Assembly: GCF_024793945.1 (NCBI RefSeq)
Contig: NZ_JANUSD010000003.1
Span: 248,001-312,000 of the forward strand
Direction: 5' to 3'
DNA length: 64,000 bases
DNA from: Emticicia fluvialis
GTDB lineage: Bacteria > Bacteroidota > Bacteroidia > Cytophagales > Spirosomataceae
Position numbers and translations under genes: made by a program
In this document: positions 35,200 to 42,757 of the stretch, piece after piece
Numbering within the stretch: position 1 is the stretch's first letter
Layout of the letters: each line of letters starts with the position of its first letter
The notes under the pieces: model-generated
The model's input: the letters and a program-made list of their open reading frames with translations, nothing else
Told to the model about the DNA's origin: nothing
Database searches by the model: none

Positions 35200-36165
35200 A
35201 TGAGACAAAACCTGATATTTGATTTTACAGTAAACAAAGAAAACAATACAGTTGAAGTAAAACGCGAATTTGCCGCCGACCTGGACCTGGTGTGGGAGGC
35301 CTGGACCAACCCGGCAATACTAGACCAATGGTGGGCGCCCAAACCTTACAAGGCAGAAACGAAGTCGATGGATTTCAGGGAAGGTGGGCGCTGGCATTAT
35401 GCCATGATAAGCCCGAAAGGCGAAAAACACTGGGGGGTAAACGATTACCTGACCATTGAAACACAGAAAGGTTTTTCTTGCATGGATGCGTTCAGCGATG
35501 AAAACGGAACCATAGACCCTAACTTACCCAGAACGTACTGGAACAACGATTTTAAACAAACCGGCAGCACCACTTTTGTAACCATTAATGCCCGCTATAA
35601 CAGCCTCTCAGACCTGGAAAAAGTGATAGAAATGGGCTTTAAGGAGGGTTTCAGTATGGCACTGGAAAACCTTGACCAATATCTGGAGGCACAGTTTATG
35701 CTTCGCCGGCAAAACAAAACCAACAATAAGGCAAGGGTTTGCACGTACCTTAACTTTGCTGGTAATACAGAAGAAGCTTTTTTGTTTTATAAATCTGTTT
35801 TCAGAACTGATTTTGTCGGCAAAGGCATTCAGCGGTTTGGCGATATTCCGGCTGTGCCAGGTAACCCACCTGTAGCAGATGCCGTAAAAAATATGATTCT
35901 GCATGTAGAATTACCTATTACAGCCCATCATATACTAATGGCTACCGACGCACCCAAAGAAATGGGTTTTACCCTAACACAGGGCAACAATATGCACATC
36001 AGCATTGAACCTGACACCAGAGAAGAAGCCAAACGGATATTTGATGAACTGTCGGCAGGTGGCGTAGTCTCCATGCCTTTAGAAGATATGTTCTTTGGGG
36101 CTTACTTTGGGTCATTTACAGATAAATTTGGCATTAACTGGATGATTAACTACCAGAATGATTAA
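35200..36165 (+). CDS. AHSA1/SRPBCC - VOC (PhnB-like) fusion protein
   Basis: A 321-residue two-domain protein. Residues about 15-165 are an AHSA1-type SRPBCC domain (VKREFAADLDLVWEAWTNP, ILDQWWAPKPYKAE, FREGGRWHYAM, GFSMALENLDQYL). Residues about 178-320 are a PhnB/3-demethylubiquinone methyltransferase-like VOC domain (VCTYLNFAGNTEEAFLFYKS, TQGNNMHISIEPDTREEA, FFGAYFGSFTDKFGINWMIN). The two families are usually separate neighbouring genes, so this is a natural gene fusion. SRPBCC domains bind hydrophobic ligands; the VOC half may be catalytic or ligand-binding. Preceded by the dyad operator. Confidence 0.9.
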   Translation: MRQNLIFDFTVNKENNTVEVKREFAADLDLVWEAWTNPAILDQWWAPKPYKAETKSMDFREGGRWHYAMISPKGEKHWGVNDYLTIETQKGFSCMDAFSDENGTIDPNLPRTYWNNDFKQTGSTTFVTINARYNSLSDLEKVIEMGFKEGFSMALENLDQYLEAQFMLRRQNKTNNKARVCTYLNFAGNTEEAFLFYKSVFRTDFVGKGIQRFGDIPAVPGNPPVADAVKNMILHVELPITAHHILMATDAPKEMGFTLTQGNNMHISIEPDTREEAKRIFDELSAGGVVSMPLEDMFFGAYFGSFTDKFGINWMINYQND

Positions 36166-36325
36166 GCACTTACCTGCCCCTCTGTTGTTCAGCAACTACT
36201 GTTGGTGCAGTGGGGCATTTAATTTTAACCGCAGCACATAGCCGGGTCGGTTTCACCCCCTCAGATTGTCTATCCTCCCCCCTGTCAAAACGCGAAATCT
36301 CTGCTATATTTACCAATAAAAAACT

Positions 36326-36892
36326 ATGCGAAAAATTATAGTTACTGAGTTTATAACGCTTGATGGCGTTGTGGAAGCCCCCGGAGGTGATGAAACCGCG
36401 CATCCGCATGGTGGCTGGCAGGCCCGCTACAGAAGCCCGGAAGGCGGAAAGTATAAAATGGACGAGCTAAAAAGTGTAGATGCACTTTTGCTTGGCAAAA
36501 ATACTTACAGCGGGTTTAGTAACTACTGGCCTACCCAAACCGGCAACGATTTTGCCGACAGAATGAACCACTACCCCAAATATGTGGTATCTACAACCTT
36601 GCCAAATGCCGATTGGAACAACAGCCACATCATCAGAGATATGGCAACTGAACTGGCAGCGCTTAAAAATACCCAGGGCGGCAATATACTGGTTTATGGT
36701 AGTGCCACGCTGGTAAAAAGTTTGCTACAACATAACCTGATAGATGAATTACACCTGATGCTGATACCCGTAGTAGTGGGCGGAGGGTTGAAGTTGTTTG
36801 ATGACAACCTGCAATTAAGAAATTTTTCCCTTAGCCGCTCGCAGGCATTTGAAAACGGAGTAGTAGTATTAGAATATCAATTGCTGCCATAG
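36326..36892 (+). CDS. RibD C-terminal / dihydrofolate reductase family protein
   Basis: A 188-residue DHFR-fold protein. It starts with KIIVTEFITLDGVVEAPGG, typical of the YyaP/RibD-C group, and has DALLLGKNTYSGFSNYWP, GNILVYGSATLVKSLLQ (nucleotide-binding turn) and the closing HLMLIPVVVGGGLKLF. These are NADPH-dependent reductase-like proteins whose substrates are mostly unknown; it is not the essential FolA type. It lies 160 bp after the AHSA1-VOC gene on the same strand. That pairing (AHSA1, VOC, RibD-C) is frequent in this phylum, perhaps as a detoxification set, which is inference. Confidence 0.9.
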   Translation: MRKIIVTEFITLDGVVEAPGGDETAHPHGGWQARYRSPEGGKYKMDELKSVDALLLGKNTYSGFSNYWPTQTGNDFADRMNHYPKYVVSTTLPNADWNNSHIIRDMATELAALKNTQGGNILVYGSATLVKSLLQHNLIDELHLMLIPVVVGGGLKLFDDNLQLRNFSLSRSQAFENGVVVLEYQLLP

Positions 36893-37530
36893 CTTAGCAG
36901 GTTTCAAAAAACTTAATTATATGTGCAAAGCCTTACAAAATAGTCATTTCGTTTTCGTAAAGGCAGGTTCATCTTTATGCCCATGGCAGCCGGGCTATAG
37001 ATGCTTCTCTAAATTTTTCTAATCATAAAACTACAGCCCCTTTTGGTTGGTTGGGTTACGCCATGCCGGCCGTTTTACCAGATAAAACGCAAGCCCTTGT
37101 ACCTATAAATTATTAAGAAATTATTAATAATTTTTCTTAGACAAATTCAATTCGGTGCATTAATTTTGTCTGGTATTATTACTAATTCTATTATTTAAAC
37201 GTACAATGAAAAACCTAACCATCACCACATCTGCCTTAGCCATCAGGCACAGCCATTTTCTGCTTTTACCTCTAAACATCTGTATTAATCCTGCCTGAAA
37301 AACAGTTTTATCGGTTTGTTTACAAATTACTTATCAGCAATAATACCCGCTTAAAATTGCGGTTGTTTAAAAACAACCCATGCTTACGCTCGCCTTATTG
37401 CCTCTGATAAGGGCTTTACTCTGTATCCGTATTTCAGTGTTTACGTGTCTGTCTTTTTTTTAAAGACAGGGCTGCTGTGTACCCCTTAAAAAATACGAGC
37501 TTATGTCCAATCCTAAATGTAATTGTAAAA
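36893..37530. other. 640-bp gap with short hairpins and a 30-codon frame
   Basis: No clear gene. A 30-codon frame at 37206-37298 starts MKNLTITTSALAIRHSH but matches nothing I know. TAATTTTG near 37160 fits a -7 element without a matching TTG 19 bp upstream. CTGTCTTT (37449-37456) pairs with AAAGACAG (37462-37469), and CCTTAT (37393-37398) pairs with 37407-37412. The gap could be an untranslated leader of the GT2 gene. Confidence 0.4.
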
Positions 37531-38313
37531 ATGCAGAAGAAAACCACTAAAATTCCTTTGTCTATTGTTACCCTGACCCTTAATAACCAGCGGACTCTGG
37601 ATAGCGTATTAAAATCTGTTGCAGACTGGGCCGACGAACTGCTGGTGCTTGATTGCGGCAGCACCGATGAAACCGAATCGATTGCACGTAAATATGAGGC
37701 CAATTTCTTATATCGAAAATTTGACAACTTCGGAAAACAAAAAGCCTATGCGGTTTCGAAAGCTAAAAACGACTGGGTTTTTATTGTGGACTCTGACGAG
37801 GTAGTGAGTGACGAGCTACGGGAAGAAATTCTTGATGTTTTTCAGAACGCCAGCTTTGAGGGCTACATGATACCCAATACTTTGATATTTCTGGGTAAAC
37901 CCCTGCGTTATGGGCGCGAATACAAAATGCCGCACCTGAGATTATTTAACCGTAAACACGGCAACTATAACGATAAGGAGATACATGAAGATGTGATTCT
38001 GAACGGCAAAAGAGGCTCACTTAAAAACCATGTGTTGCATAACAGCTATGCCGATGTAACCGATTTCCTGAACAAAATAAACAACTACACCACCAAAGGA
38101 GCTGTTGAATTGCACCGGGCAGAGAAAAAAGTCTCGGTATTCAACATCATCATCAAGTTTCCGTTGAAATTTTTTATAGAATATCTGTTCAGACTAAACT
38201 TTCTGAACGGTTACCGTGGTTTTGTGTGGTCTTTCGGGCAGGCATTCGGGTCTACCATGAAGTACATCAAACTTCATGAAATTAATCAAAACAATTTTAA
38301 ATCCGGATACTGA
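37531..38313 (+). CDS. family 2 glycosyltransferase (WaaE/KdtX-like)
   Basis: A 260-residue GT-A inverting glycosyltransferase. The ATG at 37531 is chosen because an upstream GTG frame (37477) has no support. Motifs: LSIVTLTLNNQRTLDSVLKS at the N-terminus, LLVLDCGSTDETESIA, and the metal-binding DSDE in WVFIVDSDEVVSDEL; the C-terminal acceptor part has HLRLFNRKHGNYNDKEIHED, characteristic of the WaaE-like LPS-core glucosyltransferase group. The stop overlaps the next start (TGATG at 38311-38315), so it is co-translated with the polysaccharide deacetylase. Likely role: lipopolysaccharide or envelope glycan assembly. Confidence 0.9.
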   Translation: MQKKTTKIPLSIVTLTLNNQRTLDSVLKSVADWADELLVLDCGSTDETESIARKYEANFLYRKFDNFGKQKAYAVSKAKNDWVFIVDSDEVVSDELREEILDVFQNASFEGYMIPNTLIFLGKPLRYGREYKMPHLRLFNRKHGNYNDKEIHEDVILNGKRGSLKNHVLHNSYADVTDFLNKINNYTTKGAVELHRAEKKVSVFNIIIKFPLKFFIEYLFRLNFLNGYRGFVWSFGQAFGSTMKYIKLHEINQNNFKSGY

Positions 38314-39095
38314 TGTTATCTATTTTTATTGCCCTGCTGGTAGCAGGCGCCCTCTGGCTTTACCTACTTGATGCCTCTGGCAGAGGTATTCCGGTATTAA
38401 TGTACCACAAGGTATCGCCTGAACACGCCGACGACCTGACCGTAACCACAGCACAGCTGGAAGCGCACCTGCAATACCTGCAGGCCAATGGCTACCATAT
38501 TTTGCCTATGCAACGCCTGCTTACCTATGTAACCACCGGCGAAGCCTTACCTGCCAAGCCGGTTTTTATTACATTTGATGACGGATACCTTAATAATCTG
38601 CATTATGCATACCCTTTGCTTCAAAAATACAAAGCCCCGGCCACTATTTTTCTGCCTACCGCCTACATAGGCCAAACAAGCAGCTGGGACCATAAAGCTG
38701 ATGATTTAATGAATCTCGACCAGCTAAAATCGCTTGACGAAGCACTTGTTTCCTTTGGCTTGCACTCGCATTTGCATCAGAGTTATCAGGCCTTGCGCTT
38801 AGACGAAATAACCACAGACCTGCAACAGAACATGGGCTTTTTTAAAGACAATGGCTTATCGTTTTTGCCGGTATTTGCTTATCCTTACGGAAAAAGGCCT
38901 AAAAATCGAACCATGCTGAAGCAAATGAAAGCCCTGATGCAAAATACGGGCGTTGTTGCCGCCTTCAGAATTGGCAACAGACTGAACAGATTTATGAAGG
39001 ATGTGTATGAATTACAGCGGTTGGATATAAGAGGAACAGACACCCCGGAGGCATTTCAGAAGAAATTGAAAGGAAGAGCAAAACTGCCTTTTTAA
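38313..39095 (+). CDS. membrane-anchored polysaccharide deacetylase (NodB)
   Basis: A 260-residue carbohydrate esterase family 4-like protein. Residues 1-20 form a membrane anchor (MLSIFIALLVAGALWLYLLD). The NodB motif 1 TFDDGY gives Asp89/Asp90, and motif 2 LHSHLH gives metal ligands His151 and His155; the AYPYGKRPKNR segment matches motif 3. It removes acetyl groups from N-acetyl sugars in envelope polysaccharide. It overlaps the GT2 gene by one base, indicating a functional pair, and is followed by a strong terminator. Confidence 0.92.
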   Translation: MLSIFIALLVAGALWLYLLDASGRGIPVLMYHKVSPEHADDLTVTTAQLEAHLQYLQANGYHILPMQRLLTYVTTGEALPAKPVFITFDDGYLNNLHYAYPLLQKYKAPATIFLPTAYIGQTSSWDHKADDLMNLDQLKSLDEALVSFGLHSHLHQSYQALRLDEITTDLQQNMGFFKDNGLSFLPVFAYPYGKRPKNRTMLKQMKALMQNTGVVAAFRIGNRLNRFMKDVYELQRLDIRGTDTPEAFQKKLKGRAKLPF

Positions 39096-39122
39096 TAATA
39101 AAACCCGAATGGTTTGGAAGGT

Positions 39123-39160
39123 TAATCAAAAAGCACGTGTTACTTCGTGCTTTTTGATTA
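39123..39160. terminator. bidirectional hairpin terminator
   Basis: A perfect 15-bp stem pairs 39123-39137 (TAATCAAAAAGCACG) with 39146-39160 around an 8-base loop. A/T runs within both arms serve the convergent deacetylase (+) and ABC operon (-). Confidence 0.88.
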
Positions 39161-39179
39161 ATTTCTGACCCTGTTGATG

Positions 39180-39875
39180 TTAAACCGTTTGCAGATAAAG
39201 CTTTTCAAGCTCGTTGGCGGTTATGTCGGCGGCATTGATGACCGACACCAGGTTACCTTCTTTCATGATACCAATTCTGCTGGCTACTTCTTTGGCTCTG
39301 AAAATATCGTGCGTGGCCATCAGAATAGCCGTGCCGCTTTGCGAGAGTTCTTTTAGTATCTCTGAAAATTCGTTCGAGGCTTTGGGGTCCAGGCCACTGG
39401 TGGGCTCGTCTAACAATAAAACTTTGGCTTTTTTGGCAATAGCAATGGCTATACCTACTTTTTGGCGCATTCCTTTAGAATACCCCCCTACCCTTTGTTC
39501 ATGAGCGGTTTGCTGCAAACCGGCTTTACTTAAAAAAGTACCGAGTTGCTCTTTTGAATAGCTGAACCCCGCCAGAGAAGAAAAAAAGCTCAGGTTTTCT
39601 ATGCCCGTCAGGTTAGCATACAGCATTACGGTTTCGGGTATGTAGGCCAGGTCTTTTTTGGTTTCTGTTGCATGGCCCACAACCGACTTTCCGTTAATGA
39701 AGGCCTCGCCCGAGGTGGGTTCAATAAACCCTAAAAAACAATTAATGGTGGTGGTTTTACCAGCGCCATTCTGCCCCAGCAGAGCAAAAACCTCGCCAGG
39801 TAAAATAGTTAGATTGAGCTGATTGAGGGCTGTATGCTCACCATATTTTCTGGTTAAGTTGGTTGCAGTTAGCAT
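39180..39875 (-). CDS. ABC-2 transporter ATPase
   Basis: A 231-residue ATPase subunit. Walker A is GQNGAGKTT, the Q-loop region follows ETKKDLAYIPE, the signature is YSKGMRQK, Walker B is VLLLDEPTSGLDP and the switch His is in MATHD. It resembles NosF-type ATPases partnered with ABC-2 membrane subunits. It is the last gene of the minus-strand operon led by the TonB receptor at 45262, 12 bp after the second permease. Confidence 0.94.
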   Translation of the reverse strand: MLTATNLTRKYGEHTALNQLNLTILPGEVFALLGQNGAGKTTTINCFLGFIEPTSGEAFINGKSVVGHATETKKDLAYIPETVMLYANLTGIENLSFFSSLAGFSYSKEQLGTFLSKAGLQQTAHEQRVGGYSKGMRQKVGIAIAIAKKAKVLLLDEPTSGLDPKASNEFSEILKELSQSGTAILMATHDIFRAKEVASRIGIMKEGNLVSVINAADITANELEKLYLQTV

Positions 39876-39887
39876 GGATATCTTTGT

Positions 39888-41252
39888 TTACAGAGAATGA
39901 TTATTTGAATACAATTTTTTAAAATTTCTTTGCGCCCACAGCAGGCAAAGCCCGGCAGCAATCAGTAAAGGCAGCAGCACATTTGCCCACTTTACATTTA
40001 CCTGGTCATGAAAGTACTCTAACTTAAAAACCTGCCAGTTTTGCTTTAGCACTGGCTCGTTGTTGAAAATCTTCGGGTAGAAGTACAATTTTCTGCGTTC
40101 GTGAAATTGCTCCAGATTGTCGGCGAAATTCATATAGTTTTTCATGTCAGACAAACTCAGTGAATTGAGCATCAACTGGGTATGAATGGTAGGCACAAAC
40201 CAGCTTACAGCCAGGCCTGCATTGTTGCGTTGCTGTAGTTTTTCTTTCAAAGCTGCTACCTGCGTGGCCGACTCGTCGTCTCCCATTTGTTGCATGGCAT
40301 AATACCAAAGCCAGCTGTAGTCGGCACCGGCCGGGTGGGTGTAGTTACTGAATTGCGGATAATGCCTGTGAAACTTTGCAATGGTAGGTTCTTTGGGTTT
40401 GTCCCATTGGGTATGGTAACCGTCGCGGCTTTCAAGAACCGTGCTGAAAGCCTCCGGCACCGGATAAAGGTTGGCAATAGCCGCATTGACAGATGCCGGA
40501 ATTACTATAGTAAGTAATACCCATGATATAAGCAGCATGAGGGCATTCTGACTTGAATTTTTTTGAAAAGACACCACCAGACAGACCAGACAAAACCAGA
40601 AGCTGACATATAGCACTGCACTGACAATAAAAGCGCCAAAAGCGGCATCGGGCGGTATAGATAAATAGAACCACGCTACCAGAAACAGCAGCAATAGCAC
40701 CAGCAGCACACTGGCATAGCGGATACCCATTTTGGCACGGAGTAGCTTTGCGGGTGAAGCCGTCTGGCTCAGCACCAGGCTCCAGGTGCCTTCTTCTTTT
40801 TCTTCCGATAACAGATTGAAACCAAATGCGATAATAATAAGCGGAAACAGATAAATGAGTACGAAGCTGAAATCAAGATTACCGATCAGCTGGTACATGG
40901 GGTTCATGAGGTCGGTATTATACTTTTGTTCCTGAAGGCTTCTGATGGTTACGCTCATTACAGCCGGGTTGATGTCTCGCTGCCCCACAGATAGCCCCGA
41001 CAACGGCGTGCCTGAGTTGGCCAGCCCGAAACGGACATAGTAAAGCAGCAAGCCCATTTCTTTGTTAACGTTCTGCACGTAACGGTCAATGTTTTCCTGC
41101 TGATAATGAGCGGTTTTCTCAATAATTTCGCGGTTTCGTTCCAGAAAATGCTTTCCTATATATAAACTAAGCAAACCTGAGGCAAATAATATAAAAAGAC
41201 CGGTGATAAAGCCTCTGGACCGTAAAAAGTTCTTTATTAGTAGGGCTGTCAT
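39888..41252 (-). CDS. ABC-2 permease with DUF3526-like region (second)
   Basis: A 454-residue membrane subunit. It has an N-terminal membrane helix (SRGFITGLFILFASGLLSLYI), a long periplasmic loop, then about four helices starting at FSFVLIYLFPLIIIAFGF, the motif NLLSEEKEEGTWSLVLSQTAS typical of ABC-2 permeases, a second periplasmic loop, and a C-terminal helix near LLPLLIAAGLCLLW. It starts one base after the previous permease stop, with which it shares layout, so the two probably form a heterodimer. Confidence 0.9.
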   Translation of the reverse strand: MTALLIKNFLRSRGFITGLFILFASGLLSLYIGKHFLERNREIIEKTAHYQQENIDRYVQNVNKEMGLLLYYVRFGLANSGTPLSGLSVGQRDINPAVMSVTIRSLQEQKYNTDLMNPMYQLIGNLDFSFVLIYLFPLIIIAFGFNLLSEEKEEGTWSLVLSQTASPAKLLRAKMGIRYASVLLVLLLLFLVAWFYLSIPPDAAFGAFIVSAVLYVSFWFCLVCLVVSFQKNSSQNALMLLISWVLLTIVIPASVNAAIANLYPVPEAFSTVLESRDGYHTQWDKPKEPTIAKFHRHYPQFSNYTHPAGADYSWLWYYAMQQMGDDESATQVAALKEKLQQRNNAGLAVSWFVPTIHTQLMLNSLSLSDMKNYMNFADNLEQFHERRKLYFYPKIFNNEPVLKQNWQVFKLEYFHDQVNVKWANVLLPLLIAAGLCLLWAQRNFKKLYSNNHSL

Positions 41253-41253
41253 A

Positions 41254-42702
41254 TCAAAAGGCTTTAAAGTGTTTTGAACTGATTTTTATGAGCAGAAATA
41301 AACCTGCCGCCCATAAAAGGATTGATAAAACTGAAATGATTTCGTTGCTGAAAACCCTGGCAAACGGAGGGAATCTATGCGTAAAATCCGGAAATTCTTC
41401 CCAATACTTATGGCTGATGATGGCTCTTTTATCGGCAGAACTCTTAACCTTGTTGCTAATGTGCTTTATCTGTAGCTCGTTAAGCGTTTGTGCCATTTTA
41501 TACCGGTAGGCTTCAACCTGATTCTGGAAATCGTTATAAGTGGCATAGTCTGTACCTGCCAGCGCCATTGAAAGGTTTTTAATAGCTATAAATGGGTTAA
41601 GCAAGGCTGTTATACGCACCGCATTCTGTTGTTTTTCATAAATACCAACCAGTTGCGCCTGATGCCTGCCGTAGGTTTCGGCACTGAGGCGTTCGCCTTC
41701 ACGCATGACGTATCCGCTGTAATTAAATGGCAGCTTGTGGGTTGAGTCTACCCCATAGGCCGTCAGCAACGAGTCTTTCAGCGCTTTATAATGAGGGTCG
41801 TTCGGATTATGGCTGTCTCCGTGTTTTATCAGCTCTGCTTCAACGGCCGTATCAAACGCTATCTTGGAAGGCGAAGGAAACAGATTCTGCCCGGCCACCT
41901 GCGACACCTTTGGCAGTATAAGTGTAAATAACAACCAGACACCTATCAGCTTTATCAGTGCCGACTTGGTATTTTTGCTTTTGGCAGACACATAAACCGC
42001 CAGTAAAGCAATAATAAAGCAATAAATGGCATAGGCAAAAACCAGCACTGCAAAACGCCACACCGCCTGCGGCGATTGCCACGTTTGCTCATTGCAAATC
42101 AACAGCAGCCCGCCAGCCACAAAAGCAGGCACAAGCACGCCCAATGACAAGCCAAACAGCCCCAGCGCCTTACCTGTTACAAGCTCGGGCCAGCTGATGC
42201 CCTGCGTTAATAGAATGCGTAAGGTGCCGTTTTCACGTTCGCGGGCAATCAGGTCAAAGCCCCAGAAAAACAATAAAAGAGGCAACAACATTTGCAGAAT
42301 AAGACCGGCTGAAATTTCGCCGAACCTCAACAAACCATTTGAAAGGCTGGCTTCAGAGAAATTGACGGTGTTCTGGCGGTGCGCTTCTAAAAAAACGGCA
42401 TTGCCCAGGTAACTGTCCATGCCGGGGTCGAAGAAACTCAAGGGAAATTTCTGTCTGAAAACCACGTAGCCGTAGTGTGCCATCCGGTGCGGGTGTTTGT
42501 CGGGGTTGTTTTCCCAGCGTTCGCGCACCTCGTGGCTAAAATCATTTACCTCTGTTTGCTGCTTGTGCATGTGGCTGTAGCCCGACAACAGGGCAGCCAG
42601 CAGCATACAGTTAAAAATAGCAATCAGAATAATCGTGCTCCGGTTTTTTATGGTGCTCTTCCAGACCTGTGCCGAGAGTATTTTTATAATGGGGTATCGC
42701 AT
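41254..42702 (-). CDS. ABC-2 permease with DUF3526-like region (first)
   Basis: A 482-residue membrane subunit with the same topology as its neighbour: an N-terminal helix (STIILIAIFNCMLLAALLSGY), a periplasmic loop, a helix bundle beginning ILQMLLPLLLFFWGFDLIA, the ABC-2 motif RERENGTLRILLTQGISWPEL, and a final helix LSILLWAAGLFLLI. Sits 55 bp downstream of the TonB receptor. The TonB receptor, two DUF3526 permeases and ATPase arrangement recurs in Bacteroidota. Its cargo is unknown; with a siderophore-type receptor, metal-chelate handling is likely but is inference. Confidence 0.9.
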   Translation of the reverse strand: MRYPIIKILSAQVWKSTIKNRSTIILIAIFNCMLLAALLSGYSHMHKQQTEVNDFSHEVRERWENNPDKHPHRMAHYGYVVFRQKFPLSFFDPGMDSYLGNAVFLEAHRQNTVNFSEASLSNGLLRFGEISAGLILQMLLPLLLFFWGFDLIARERENGTLRILLTQGISWPELVTGKALGLFGLSLGVLVPAFVAGGLLLICNEQTWQSPQAVWRFAVLVFAYAIYCFIIALLAVYVSAKSKNTKSALIKLIGVWLLFTLILPKVSQVAGQNLFPSPSKIAFDTAVEAELIKHGDSHNPNDPHYKALKDSLLTAYGVDSTHKLPFNYSGYVMREGERLSAETYGRHQAQLVGIYEKQQNAVRITALLNPFIAIKNLSMALAGTDYATYNDFQNQVEAYRYKMAQTLNELQIKHISNKVKSSADKRAIISHKYWEEFPDFTHRFPPFARVFSNEIISVLSILLWAAGLFLLIKISSKHFKAF

Positions 42703-42757
42703 AATTTATAGATTTTTCAGCAAGTCCGGATTCGGTGACATTGCATTTGCGCGTGTA

